NCBI RefSeq assembly: GCF_011090185.1
Contig: NZ_JAAFGS010000001.1
Location: forward strand, 806,001-870,000
Direction of reading: 5' to 3'
DNA: 64,000 nt
From: Saccharibacillus alkalitolerans
GTDB taxonomy: Bacteria > Bacillota > Bacilli > Paenibacillales > Paenibacillaceae
Of this stretch, positions 49,403-58,272 are shown piece by piece. Each line of letters opens with the position of its first letter. Within the stretch, counting starts at the first letter, position 1. The notes under the pieces are model-generated. The model searched no databases and was not told the origin of the DNA. It worked only from the letters and a program-made list of their open reading frames with translations. A program made the position numbers and the translations under genes.

Positions 49403-50128
49403 ATGGAGACCTGTCTGCTGATTCACGGTTTTACGGGAGGCGTGCACGAAATCGAGCCGCTTGCCGATTATTTGAAAGTCGAAGGATTTGGAACCGTTAC
49501 GTTCACGCTCAGCGGTCACGGCGGCAGCCGCGGCGACATGCGGCGCGCCGGCAGGCGGGAATGGATCGCAAGCGCGGAAAAAGAACTTCTGGCGCTGCTG
49601 GACGGGCAGGCGGCGGTGCACCTGATCGGCTTCTCCACGGGAGCGCTGATCGCGGCGCGTCTTGCGGCTCTGCACAAGGCGCGTATCGCGTCGATAACGA
49701 TGCTGTCGGCCCCGGTGTTTCCGCTGCACCCGCCGGCGATCGCCAGAACGTTGATGCAGCCGAAGATGATCGGACTTTACCTTCGCAATCTGTTCGCCGT
49801 CCCGCCGCAGGCGGCCCGCGAATTTTACCGGATCGTCGACGAGTCGCTGGAATGGTACGAAGAAGCGGAGGCGCCGGCACTGATCGTGCAGGGAACCAAA
49901 GACCATCTCGTGAAGCCGCGCAGCGCGGATTATCTCGGCAATCACCTCGGTTCGACCGACAAGACGGTGCTGATGCTGCCCCGCAGCGGGCATCTGGTCT
50001 GTCATTCGGAGGACCGGACGGAATTGTTCGATGCGGTACTGAAGCATCTTCGCGGCGCCTCGGCCGGGCGGGGAACTCAGGCATCGACCGGACCGCGTCC
50101 CGAAGAAGCGAAGTTCGTCACAAGTTGA
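49403..50128 (+). CDS. Alpha/beta hydrolase, carboxylesterase type
   Basis: A 241-residue protein starting at ATG 49403 after GGGAGAGGG. It has the thermophilic Est30-like pattern: CLLIHGFTGGVHEIEPLADY at the start, nucleophile Ser in GFSTGALIA, the acid Asp in IVQGTKDHLVKP and the base His in LPRSGHLVCHSEDR. The cap region is short. Family members hydrolyse short-chain esters or monoacylglycerols in the cytoplasm. It is followed by a hairpin terminator and is probably monocistronic. Confidence 0.9.
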   Translation: METCLLIHGFTGGVHEIEPLADYLKVEGFGTVTFTLSGHGGSRGDMRRAGRREWIASAEKELLALLDGQAAVHLIGFSTGALIAARLAALHKARIASITMLSAPVFPLHPPAIARTLMQPKMIGLYLRNLFAVPPQAAREFYRIVDESLEWYEEAEAPALIVQGTKDHLVKPRSADYLGNHLGSTDKTVLMLPRSGHLVCHSEDRTELFDAVLKHLRGASAGRGTQASTGPRPEEAKFVTS

Positions 50129-50192
50129 TCGGAAGCCGAAACGGCATTTTGGGCCGGTCGGATCGAAAACGCTCCCGCCCGGACTGCCATTC

Positions 50193-50225
50193 AAAAAACT
50201 TCGTTTTGCGGAACGGAGTTTTTTT
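50193..50225 (+). terminator. Terminator after the esterase gene
   Basis: The stem AACTTCGTT / AACGGAGTT (one wobble pair) is followed by seven T and precedes the promoter of the SPFH gene. Confidence 0.75.
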
Positions 50226-50263
50226 ATGGGAGAAATTGTTCGTAACATTTTGTTATTATCATA

Positions 50264-50292
50264 TTGAAAATATCAAAAGGTCATGTTATTCT
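50264..50292 (+). promoter_or_regulatory. Sigma-A promoter of the SPFH/NAD-kinase-like operon
   Basis: TTGAAA (50264-50269), 17 nt, TATTCT (50287-50292), in AT-rich sequence. The ribosome site AAAGCGGGGAG and ATG 50340 follow. Confidence 0.7.
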
Positions 50293-50339
50293 TTCGTTAA
50301 AGTCGAAATGACATTATCAAAAGAAAGCGGGGAGTTCTT

Positions 50340-51386
50340 ATGTTCGGATTCCGGTTCGCCAAATTTCAACCCAGCGAGTACGTCATGAAGATCAAGAACG
50401 GCAGAGTCGTCAAAGAGGGAGTCGGACTTGCTTTTCATTATTACGTGCCGACCACTTCGGTCGTCGTGGTGCCGGTCTCTTCGATCGACGTGCCGTTCAT
50501 GTTCGACGAAATGACGAGCGATTACCAGAAAATCACGGTGCAGGGACAGCTGATTTACCGGATTGCGGAGTACAGACGGATGACCGAGGTGCTGAACTAT
50601 ACGTATGATCTGAAAAAAAACCGTTATTTGTCGGATGATCCGGCTCTGCTGAGCCAGCGCGTCGTCAATATCGTCAAAGTGCGAATCAAGCGCGGGCTTG
50701 CCCGGATGCCGCTGCGGGAAGCGATTCAGGCGAGCGAGGCGCTCGCCCAGAGCATGCGGCGCGAGCTGACGCAGGACGAGGAGCTGGCGGCGCTGGGCGT
50801 CGAATTGATGGGGTTGTCGATTCTGGCGATCTTACCGAACAAAGATACGATGAGGGCGCTCGAAGCGCAGGCCCGCGAAGCGATCCTGCAGGACGCCGAC
50901 GAAGCGCTGTACCGCCGTCGTAACGCTTCGATCGAACAGGAACGCTCGGTCAAAGAGAACGAGCTCAACACCGAGATCGCCGTCGAAACGAAAAAGCGGG
51001 AAATCCGCGAAACCCAGCTGAACGCGGAGCGTGCGGTCAAGCGGAAGAGACACGAAATGGAGGAGGAACAGCTGAGCTTCGATATCGGCATGGAGGAACG
51101 AAGACAGGAGCTCATCGGTCTGGAAACGGCAAATCAGAAAACGGCGGCGGATGCCAAAGCCTACGAATTGACCGCCGTCATGAAGTCGCTTGAAAACGTC
51201 AATCCGAACGTGCTGCAGGCGATGGCGAACATGGATATGAAGCCCGACAAGCTGATCGCGATCGCGTTCCAGGAGATGGCGGGCAATGCCGAGAAGATCG
51301 GCCAGCTGAACATTACGCCGGACCTGCTGCAGGGCTTGATGGGCGGGCAGCACGGGCAGCCGGCAAAAGGAGCGGGGCAGCGATGA
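50340..51386 (+). CDS. SPFH/Band 7 domain protein with coiled coil
   Basis: A 348-residue protein. Residues about 10-180 form an SPFH (stomatin/prohibitin) domain: MKIKNGRVVKEGVGLAFHYY, then VPVSSIDVPFMFDEMTSDYQ and KITVQGQLIYRIAEYRRM. Residues about 190-275 are a charged coiled coil (RRNASIEQERSVKENELNTE; KKREIRETQLNAERAVKRKR). There is no obvious transmembrane helix, unlike flotillin-type proteins, so it may be peripheral. SPFH proteins assemble into rings that organise membrane microdomains and partner proteins. The stop overlaps the NAD-kinase-like gene as ATGA, implying joint function. Confidence 0.88.
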   Translation: MFGFRFAKFQPSEYVMKIKNGRVVKEGVGLAFHYYVPTTSVVVVPVSSIDVPFMFDEMTSDYQKITVQGQLIYRIAEYRRMTEVLNYTYDLKKNRYLSDDPALLSQRVVNIVKVRIKRGLARMPLREAIQASEALAQSMRRELTQDEELAALGVELMGLSILAILPNKDTMRALEAQAREAILQDADEALYRRRNASIEQERSVKENELNTEIAVETKKREIRETQLNAERAVKRKRHEMEEEQLSFDIGMEERRQELIGLETANQKTAADAKAYELTAVMKSLENVNPNVLQAMANMDMKPDKLIAIAFQEMAGNAEKIGQLNITPDLLQGLMGGQHGQPAKGAGQR

Positions 51387-52438
51387 ACATTTTCGGAACA
51401 AGCAGCGGGATGCGGCGGGGCGCGCGTGCATCGGCATCCGGTACGGAATCCGGCTCGCAGTCGGCAGTCCGAGCGCAGCCCGGCGCTTCGGGCGCGGGCG
51501 GTCCCGAGACGGAAACGAAGATCGTTCTGGTCAAGCGCCGAACGCGGTTGGAAGAGCTGGTCGTCCGCTACAACACGATCCAGCAGGCGCAGTTCTACGT
51601 GGAGAGGCTGGGAGCGGACTTCAGCGACTATATCCGCGAAGACCGCGTCTACCGCGCGGCGCTGCACGAAGCGGCGGAGACGCTGGGACGGATCGGCCGT
51701 GTGCAGCAGGTGGAGCGGGAGCATGTACCGAATTTCATTTTCGGAGAACGCGACGTCGTCGTGGTGCTGGGGCAGGACGGACTGGTCGCCAATACGCTGA
51801 AATACGCGGACCGTCAGCCGTTGATCGGCGTCAATCCCGATCCTCGGCGCTGGGACGGCGCTCTGCTGCCGTTTACGGTCGACGACCTCCCTGCCGTCGT
51901 GCGCGATCTGCTCAGGGACAAGCGGCCGACGAAAGAGGTACGGCTGGCACAGGCGGAGCTGAACGACGGACAGGTGCTGGTCGCGGTCAACGATCTGTTC
52001 ATCGGAAGGCGCACGCATGTATCGGCGAGGTACGAGCTGCGAACGAACGATTCCGCGGAGCAGCAGTCGTCGAGCGGGATCATCGTCTCTACGGGGCTGG
52101 GTTCCACCGGTTGGCTGCGCAGCGTGCTGGCCGGAGCGTCCGGCATCGCTTACGGAGCTGCGGGAGAACGGGGGCCGCGTCTGTCGCCGGACGCGTCGTT
52201 CGGCTGGGATTCGCCCTATCTGTATTTTACGGTACGCGAGCCCTACCCCAGCCGTTCGACATCTGCGGATCTCGTATTCGGACGGATCGACGAACGGAAC
52301 CCGCTGAAGATCGTCTCGCAAATGCCGGAGAGCGGCGTCATTTTCAGCGACGGCGTCGAGAGCGACTACTTGGAATTCGGTTCGGGCGTCGAAGCGTCGA
52401 TCACGGTAGCGGAGCGGCGGGGCCGGTTGGCGGTATGA
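51383..52438 (+). CDS. NAD kinase-like protein
   Basis: A 351-residue protein translationally coupled to the SPFH gene. After a Ser/Gly/Ala-rich N-terminus of about 45 residues, ADFSDYIREDRVYRAALHEA and EHVPNFIFGERDVVVVLGQD lead to GQDGLVANTL, equivalent to the NAD kinase GGDGT motif with the first Gly pair changed to Gly-Gln. GIIVSTGLGSTGWLRSVLAG matches the second conserved NAD kinase motif (substrate and metal region). It is longer than typical NadK (about 270-300) and is more likely a divergent paralogue than the housekeeping enzyme. It may phosphorylate NAD, another nucleotide or a lipid. Confidence 0.78.
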   Translation: MNIFGTSSGMRRGARASASGTESGSQSAVRAQPGASGAGGPETETKIVLVKRRTRLEELVVRYNTIQQAQFYVERLGADFSDYIREDRVYRAALHEAAETLGRIGRVQQVEREHVPNFIFGERDVVVVLGQDGLVANTLKYADRQPLIGVNPDPRRWDGALLPFTVDDLPAVVRDLLRDKRPTKEVRLAQAELNDGQVLVAVNDLFIGRRTHVSARYELRTNDSAEQQSSSGIIVSTGLGSTGWLRSVLAGASGIAYGAAGERGPRLSPDASFGWDSPYLYFTVREPYPSRSTSADLVFGRIDERNPLKIVSQMPESGVIFSDGVESDYLEFGSGVEASITVAERRGRLAV

Positions 52439-52472
52439 GCCGGCGCGGGCATGCTCGGACGGCGGCATTCGG

Positions 52473-53702
52473 TCAGCGATTTTTCAGGCGGTGCCTCAGC
52501 GCGATCGCGCGTCCGGCGGCCGGCAGCGCAAGCGACAGTCCCAATCTGCGGATAAGCCCGTTTTTGAACCGCCGCTGCCAAAACAAAGGGGGACGGGCTT
52601 CCGCGACGGCTCGGGGCGCATAGCGAAGCATGTCCGCCTGATACCTACTCAGAATGTCGGGAACGTCTTCGGCGGCCCGGGTCAGCCCTTCCGCCAGGTT
52701 GACCGCATCCACGATCGCGGTGCTGGCACCCAACCCCGCGGTAGGAGGCATCGGATGAACCGCGTCTCCGAGAAGCGTTACCCGATCGTGCTTCCATGCC
52801 GTCAACCGATCGGGAAACCAGAACGGAAACGCGGCTGCCGTCCCCGGAAGAGTTTCCGTTACCATGGTCAAAAAGCCGGAATCCTATTGTTCGATCAGCT
52901 TGAGCGCTTCGGCGGCAAGTCGTTCGGGACCGGCGGTTCGAAGATCGGACGGGAACATGCCGTTTTCCGCCGCCGTCGACCAGATCAAATAAGGCTCTTC
53001 CCGAACTCCCGATATTTCGGCCGCTGCGGTCGACAGAGCCCGTTCGGCAGGATCGTGCACGCTCAGGAACATGCCGATGCCGCCGGGTCCTACGGCGAAC
53101 CCGGGGCCCTTTTGCAGATCGGCGTACAGCGCTCTCCGCATGCCGGACGTAAGCGGAGTCCTGCCCGCAATCGCGGTCACGCCTGCGCTTCGAGCCGTGC
53201 GCCGACCCAGCAGTTGACGGGCCACCGCGGAGTTCACGCCGTCGGCGCCGATCAGCAGATCGACCTCCTCGCTTGTCTTGTTCGAAAAATGCAGAACGAT
53301 TCCCGATTCTTTTTCTTCGTAGGCGGAAAAAGCGGCATCCCAACGGATCGATTGTTCCAGTCCCCAGGTCAATATGTTCCGCAAAGGCATCCTTCCGATC
53401 ATCAGGATGTCTTCTTTGCCGTTGACGGGAAGAGCCAGCCTGGTGTTTCTCCGATGATCCAATACGGAAAACTGTTTGAAAGCCTCGGATCCCGTGCCGA
53501 CCTCCGAGAGCGACCGAACGATCTCTTCGGGAAGAGCTCTGCGCATACAGGCGAGCGCTTCGCCGCTCAAATGAAGCCGGTATCCGCCCGTTTTTTCGGG
53601 AGAAGGATCCCTGTCGAAAACGATGCATGCCGCGCCCGCGCGCTTTAATGCCTGCGCAAGCGTAAGCCCGCCGATCCCGCCCCCGATAATGCCTATTCTC
53701 AT
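52473..53702 (-). pseudogene. FAD-dependent monooxygenase interrupted by an in-frame TAG
   Basis: The minus-strand frame runs from ATG 53702 to a TAG at 52884-52886 (272 residues), then continues in the same frame to 52473 (another 136 codons). The upstream half has the FAD-binding GIIGGGIGGLTLAQALKRAG and DLLIGADGVNSAVARQLLG; the downstream half has the matching VTLLGDAVHPMPPTAGLGAS that binds FAD in PHBH-type enzymes. Neither half alone is functional. The codon context (IEQ-stop-DSGF) would suit an ancestral TGG changed by one base. It may be a recent nonsense mutation, a sequencing error, or suppressed. Confidence 0.9.
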
Positions 53703-53876
53703 GGCTTTCCTCCTTTTCTTCTCCCGCCGACAGAGTTCCGCTTACGAAGCATACTTAAACGGCGGTATAAATGGTTAAGCGAGTCGAAAGAAAATAAATT
53801 CCAAATCAGGTTATATATAAGTACATCCCTGACACCAACGACAGTCTTGAAATATAGAAAAAGGGAGGGACGGCTT

Positions 53877-54575
53877 ATGCAAGAATCGGTGAAGATTTAT
53901 GTGCTGCTCAAATTCGGAGAACGGCGGTTCATGGAAAAATTTCAGCGCGGTCAGCTGCATTTTCAATGTCTGAGCGCTTTCAAAAGTCCCGAGCCCGACG
54001 AAGCGGGACGCAACGACCAGTTCGAGGCGGCATCCGCCATTTACAATCCGGGAAATTATAAAGTTTATGTCGGCGGCAAGCCGCTGGAGGATCTGGAAGG
54101 GCCGATCGTGCTGCAGGAAAACGAAGCGGACCGTCAGTATTCGCTCAGCCTGTACGGCATTACGAGCGAATCGGTACAGCGTCATGCCCGTGGAGAAGAG
54201 GAACATCTCATTCATCCGTGGAACGAAAAATTCGGCGACTACGCGGTGGTGGTTACGAACCCGAAAGAGTTCAAGAACCGGATCGACACGGCCTGCCGCA
54301 AATGCGGATTCGGACTGCGGGAGGGCATGGTCGAGTACCACGATGTCGAAAACTTCGCCGGCCGTTGGGGTTACTTCCGCAAGCCGAAGGAATATGAATA
54401 TCAATCCGAATATCGGCTGCTGCTCGATCTGGAGCAGGCGGAAGAGGATCATATTTTGGAGATCGGCGACATTTCCGATATCAGCGAAATCGGGCCGTAT
54501 CGGGAGTTAATTCCGAGGATTCGGGTGAAAATCCGCGAAGAAGGCGGGCGGCTTCCCGAAGGCGCCCCGGATTGA
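53877..54575 (+). CDS. Unrecognised cytoplasmic protein, faintly DUF2971-like
   Basis: A 232-residue soluble protein; ATG 53877 follows AAAGGGAGGGACGGCTT. The start (VYVLLKFGERRFMEKFQRGQ-type, then LHFQCLSAFKSPEPDEAGRN) has the order seen in DUF2971 proteins, where a short strand and helix lead to a residues-fall-short loop; I claim only a weak resemblance. It ends with an acidic pattern (DISDISEIGPYRELIPRIRV). Two conserved Cys in TACRKCGFGLREG could bind a metal. The next gene has its own promoter. Function unknown. Confidence 0.7.
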   Translation: MQESVKIYVLLKFGERRFMEKFQRGQLHFQCLSAFKSPEPDEAGRNDQFEAASAIYNPGNYKVYVGGKPLEDLEGPIVLQENEADRQYSLSLYGITSESVQRHARGEEEHLIHPWNEKFGDYAVVVTNPKEFKNRIDTACRKCGFGLREGMVEYHDVENFAGRWGYFRKPKEYEYQSEYRLLLDLEQAEEDHILEIGDISDISEIGPYRELIPRIRVKIREEGGRLPEGAPD

Positions 54576-54598
54576 CCGACTGCGGAACGGAGCGGAAC

Positions 54599-54627
54599 TC
54601 GACAAAGGAACATACGTTCGATATAAT
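54599..54627 (+). promoter_or_regulatory. Sigma-A promoter of the 99-residue protein gene
   Basis: TCGACA (54599-54604), 17 nt, TATAAT (54622-54627) with a perfect -10 box 18 nt before ATG 54645. Confidence 0.72.
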
Positions 54628-54644
54628 GAGAGGAGACCTTGTAC

Positions 54645-54944
54645 ATGGAGATGCATAATATGAACAATGAATTTCTGAAGGACCTCCACGAGTTGGATCG
54701 CAGCGACGAGGATCGCTCCAAACTGCTGATGAAGGGGATCAAGAAGACGCTGGCCGAGCGTCAATCCGCAGGTCGGTTCGAACGCTGGCTGAAGAGCAGA
54801 CGCAAGAAGAAGGTCGAAGCGTGGCATTCGGCGCCGAAGGATCAGGCACCGAGGGAGCAGGTCGCGAAGACGAATACGGAACGCGCGGAGGATTTCCGCG
54901 AGAACGGTTACCGGGAAGGCCGGTACGAGACGAGAACCGAATAG
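54645..54944 (+). CDS. Small highly charged protein
   Basis: A 99-residue protein. ATG 54645 lies 9 nt after AGAGGAG; a TTG at 54639 is too close to the site. It is a hydrophilic helical protein, acidic at the start (NNEFLKDLHELDRSDEDRSK) and very basic in the middle (GRFERWLKSRRKKKVEAWHS), ending acidic. There is no signal peptide or known domain. The basic segment suggests nucleic-acid or membrane-surface contact. It has its own strong promoter and terminator, so it is probably well expressed. No function is claimed. Confidence 0.7.
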   Translation: MEMHNMNNEFLKDLHELDRSDEDRSKLLMKGIKKTLAERQSAGRFERWLKSRRKKKVEAWHSAPKDQAPREQVAKTNTERAEDFRENGYREGRYETRTE

Positions 54945-54964
54945 ACGCAGCGCCAATCATACGG

Positions 54965-55006
54965 AGCGCCCGTGTCTGCCCAGGCAGAGCGGGCGCTTAT
55001 TTTTTT
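54965..55006 (+). terminator. Terminator after the small charged protein gene
   Basis: The stem AGCGCCCG..TCTGCC / GGCAGA..CGGGCGCT is followed by TATTTTTTT. Confidence 0.92.
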
Positions 55007-55171
55007 GCGGACAAAGCTTGGGAGGGCGTACGCCGACGCAGAAGGCCTTGCCGCCGAATGGGCCGAGGCCGGGCGCCGTTTTAATCCCTTCCGGCTTGGG
55101 GTATGATGGAAGAAAGGCGTGCGCCGCAAAGCGCCGCGCCGAATTTCAAGCGCGACAGGAGGCAGACAAGA

Positions 55172-56059
55172 ATGAGATTCGCGAATATCGAACGAAACGG
55201 CATTGCCGAAATTGCCCTTGTATCGGAGATCGGCGCGGTTCCGCTCGCGGCCCTCGGGCCGTGGCTGGAAGGATGGAACTTCCCGCCGGCTACGACCGAC
55301 GAGCTGCTTCGGTCGCCTGCCAAGGTCGAAGAGATTCGCTCCGCCTGGGAACGCAGCGAACCGCAGCGGGACAAGCTGATCATCGAGGCGGAGAAGATCC
55401 GGTTTCTGCCGGCCGTGCTGAATCCGGGCAAGCTGATCTGCATCGGGCTGAATTACAAGCGCCATGCGGAGGAGACGAATATGCCGCTGCCCGAGAAGCC
55501 GGTCGTATTCGGCAAATTTTCGGATTCGGTCGCGGCGCACGGCAGCGCAATTCCGTATCCGGCCGCGACCCGCAGGCTCGACTACGAAGCGGAGCTCGCG
55601 ATCGTGATCGGGAGGACGGCCGCGAACGTGACGGAAGAAGAATCGCTCGACTATGTGTTCGGCTACTGCTGCGCCAACGACCTGTCGGCCCGCGACCTTC
55701 AGGGCCAGTCGAGCCAATGGCTGCTCGGCAAGACGGGAGAAGGCTTCGCGCCGCTGGGGCCGTTTATCGTGACGGCCGACGAGATCCCGAATCCGAACGC
55801 GCTGAAGATCGGAACGCGCGTGAACGGCGTGACGGTGCAGGATTCGAACACGTCGGACATGATCTTCTCCTGCCGCGAGCTGATCGCTTTTCTGTCGCGG
55901 CATATGACGCTGCGGACGGGCGACGTGATCCTGACCGGCACGCCGGAGGGCGTCATCCTCGGCCGTCCTAAGGAAGAACGGGTCTGGCTGAAGCCGGGCG
56001 ACGAAGTGACGATCTTCGTCGAAGGGCTGGGCGAGCTGACGAACACGATCGGCGGATAA
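55172..56059 (+). CDS. Fumarylacetoacetate hydrolase (FAH) family protein
   Basis: A 295-residue protein. ATG 55172 follows GACAGGAGGCAGACAAGA; earlier in-frame ATGs lack a site. Family motifs: GKLICIGLNYKRHAEETNMP, EKPVVFGKFSDSVAAHGSAI, metal-binding Glu and Asp residues around DYEAELAIVIGRT and YCCANDLSARDLQ, FAPLGPFIVTADEIPNPNAL, and VILTGTPEGVILGR. Members hydrate or decarboxylate keto-acids in aromatic breakdown; several Bacillus relatives act as acylpyruvate hydrolases or oxaloacetate decarboxylases. No pathway genes are adjacent. Confidence 0.92.
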   Translation: MRFANIERNGIAEIALVSEIGAVPLAALGPWLEGWNFPPATTDELLRSPAKVEEIRSAWERSEPQRDKLIIEAEKIRFLPAVLNPGKLICIGLNYKRHAEETNMPLPEKPVVFGKFSDSVAAHGSAIPYPAATRRLDYEAELAIVIGRTAANVTEEESLDYVFGYCCANDLSARDLQGQSSQWLLGKTGEGFAPLGPFIVTADEIPNPNALKIGTRVNGVTVQDSNTSDMIFSCRELIAFLSRHMTLRTGDVILTGTPEGVILGRPKEERVWLKPGDEVTIFVEGLGELTNTIGG

Positions 56060-56090
56060 ACGAATTAGGAATAGAGAAAGACTCCCATAC

Positions 56091-56120
56091 AAAAAGGGCT
56101 CCGCCAAAGGAGCCCTTTTT
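56091..56120. terminator. Terminator after the FAH-family gene
   Basis: AAAAAGGGCTCC / GGAGCCCTTTTT with a 6-nt loop; symmetrical A/T flanks allow use from both sides, including the convergent ABC-F gene. Confidence 0.93.
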
Positions 56121-56209
56121 GTCTTAAATGCGATCAAGTTTTCCGAGCGAGACCGCGTCTTGAACGCATTCTCCCGCAGCCGTCCCGAGCTTCCTGCCGA
56201 AACCGGCTT

Positions 56210-57766
56210 TTAGAATACTTTCGTCGTCCACGATTCGCAGTTCCACGTCTCGGTCACGATATCGCGGTAGAAATCCGGTTCGTGGGAAATCATGAGGATC
56301 GTGCCTTTGTAAGCCTGCAGCGCGCGCTTCAGTTCGTCCTTCGCGTCCACGTCCAGGTGGTTCGTCGGTTCGTCGAGCACGAGGATGTTCGTCTCGCGGT
56401 TGATCAGTTTGCAGAGACGGACTTTGGCTTTCTCGCCGCCGCTCAGCACCGTCACTTTGCTCTCGATATGCTTGGTCGTCAGGCCGCATTTGGCCAGCGC
56501 CGCGCGTACTTCGAACTGGCTGAGCGAAGGGAATTCGTTCCAGATCTCTTCGATGCAGGTGTTGGAACCGTCGCCCTTCATTTCCTGCTCGAAGTAGCCG
56601 ATCTGCTGATGCTCGCCGCGTTCGACGGTACCGGAAATGGCCGGGATCTCGCCGAGGATGCTGCGCAGCAGCGTCGTTTTGCCGATGCCGTTGGCGCCGA
56701 CGAGAGCGATCTTCTGGCCGCGTTCCATCTTCAGGTCGAGCGGACGGGACAACGGTTCGTTATAGCCGATGACGAGATTTTTCGTTTCGAAGATCAGCTT
56801 GCCGGCCGTGCGGCCGACTTTGAAGTTGAACTGCGGCTTCGGACGCTCCTGCGCCAGTTCGATGACGTCCATCTTGTCGAGCTTCTTCTGGCGGGACATC
56901 GCCATGTTGCGAGTCGCGACGCTCGCCTTGTTGCGGGCGACGAAGTCTTTGAGCTGCGCGATCTCCTGCTGCTGGCGCTTGAACGCGGATTCCAGCTGCT
57001 GCTTTTTCATCTCGTAGACTTCCTGGAAATAATGATAGTCGCCGACGTAGCGGTTCAGCTCCTGATTTTCCATATGGTAGATGATGTTGACGACGCTGTT
57101 CAGGAACGGAATGTCGTGCGAGATCAGGATGAACGCGTTCTCGTATTCCTGCAGATAGCGAGTCAGCCAGTTGATGTGCACTTCGTCCAGGTAGTTGGTC
57201 GGCTCGTCGAGGAGCAGGATATCCGGCTTCTCGAGCAGCAGCTTGGTCAGCAGCACCTTGGTGCGCTGTCCGCCGGACAGATCGTTGACGTCCTTGTCCA
57301 AGCCGACGTCGGTGAGGCCGAGGCCGCGCGCCGTCTCGTCGATCTTGGCGTCGATCAGATAGAAATCCTGCGCGGTCAGCGTATCCTGAATCGTGCCGAC
57401 CTGCTCCAGCAGCTCTTCCAATTCTTCCGGAGACACTTCGCCCATGCGTCCGTACATATCGTTCATTTCCTGCTCCATGTCGAACAGGTACTGGAAAGCG
57501 CCTTTGAGGACGTCGCGGATGCTCTGGCCTTTTTCAAGCACCGCGTGCTGGTCGAGATAGCCGACGCGGACGCGTTTGGACCATTCCACTTTGCCTTCGT
57601 CCGGCTGAAGCTTGCCCGTCACGATGTTCATGAACGTGGATTTGCCTTCGCCGTTGGCGCCGATCAGGCCGATGTGCTCGCCTTTCAGCAGCCGGAAGGA
57701 TACGTCTTTAAAAATAGCCCGGTCGCCGAAACCGTGGCTGAGTCGTTCTACGTTTAGTATACTCAT
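56210..57766 (-). CDS. ABC-F family ATPase (YbiT/YkpA-like)
   Basis: A 518-residue protein with two ABC cassettes and no membrane helices. Walker A motifs are GANGEGKST and GANGIGKTT; signatures are LSGGQRTKVLLTKLLLEK and LSGGEKAKVRLCKLINRE; Walker B motifs are ILLLDEPTNYLD and ILVLDEPTNHLD. A helical linker (about residues 240-320, YFQEVYEMKKQQLESAFKRQ) joins them. ABC-F proteins act on ribosomes to relieve stalling or protect from antibiotics. The sequence fits the housekeeping YkpA/YbiT group better than resistance Vga or Lsa types. The ATG at 57766 is preceded by AAAAAGGTG. Confidence 0.95.
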   Translation of the reverse strand: MSILNVERLSHGFGDRAIFKDVSFRLLKGEHIGLIGANGEGKSTFMNIVTGKLQPDEGKVEWSKRVRVGYLDQHAVLEKGQSIRDVLKGAFQYLFDMEQEMNDMYGRMGEVSPEELEELLEQVGTIQDTLTAQDFYLIDAKIDETARGLGLTDVGLDKDVNDLSGGQRTKVLLTKLLLEKPDILLLDEPTNYLDEVHINWLTRYLQEYENAFILISHDIPFLNSVVNIIYHMENQELNRYVGDYHYFQEVYEMKKQQLESAFKRQQQEIAQLKDFVARNKASVATRNMAMSRQKKLDKMDVIELAQERPKPQFNFKVGRTAGKLIFETKNLVIGYNEPLSRPLDLKMERGQKIALVGANGIGKTTLLRSILGEIPAISGTVERGEHQQIGYFEQEMKGDGSNTCIEEIWNEFPSLSQFEVRAALAKCGLTTKHIESKVTVLSGGEKAKVRLCKLINRETNILVLDEPTNHLDVDAKDELKRALQAYKGTILMISHEPDFYRDIVTETWNCESWTTKVF

Positions 57767-57902
57767 GAATGAAAGACACCTTTTTCTGTTAGATTTCGAT
57801 TAAACTTTTTCCGTTTCATTATAAAAGGTAACGGCGCACAACTCAATGGAAAGGTGAAAAACCGTCAAATGTTTTCATGGGAAAGAAAAGGGAGGAACGC
57901 AG

Positions 57903-58130
57903 ATGAAAATCAAATTTTGCGAGAAAAACTTGGACCGCTTCTCGAAGCCGGCCTACAAGGAATTGAAGGGCAAATACGAAGACGTCAAAGTCAAAAAAGA
58001 TTCCTGCTTGAAAGAATGCAGACTGTGCCGGACCGAACCGTTCGCGATCGTGAAAGGCGAGATCGTCAGAGCGGAAACGCCGAAGAAGCTGGTCAAGAAG
58101 CTGGAGAAGAGAATCGGGGAGCGATCGTAA
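57903..58130 (+). CDS. DUF1450 family small protein (YuzB-like)
   Basis: A 75-residue protein; ATG 57903 follows GGGAGGAACGCAG. It contains the family pattern KIKFCEKNLDRFSKPAYKEL and the Cys cluster DSCLKECRLCRTEPFAIVKG, in which CxxxCxxC could bind an iron-sulphur cluster or zinc. The C-terminus is lysine-rich. DUF1450 proteins are widespread in Bacilli and of unknown function. It is divergent from the ABC-F gene and followed by a hairpin terminator. Confidence 0.88.
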   Translation: MKIKFCEKNLDRFSKPAYKELKGKYEDVKVKKDSCLKECRLCRTEPFAIVKGEIVRAETPKKLVKKLEKRIGERS

Positions 58131-58212
58131 CGGGATTGCGATGCGGACGCCGGCTCGCCTCTCGTCGCGTGGGAGCGTCTTGCCGCCCGTCCAGCGCATG
58201 CGGATCGATCGC

Positions 58213-58258
58213 AAAAAAAGGCCGTACCTCGATGAATTTCATCCGGTACGGCTTTTTT
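58213..58258. terminator. Bidirectional terminator between convergent genes
   Basis: The arms GCCGTACC (58221-58228) and GGTACGGC (58245-58252) with an inner GATGAA/TTCATC pair are flanked by A and T runs. It serves both the DUF1450 gene and msrAB. Confidence 0.93.
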
Positions 58259-58272
58259 ATGCCGGGAAAAGC

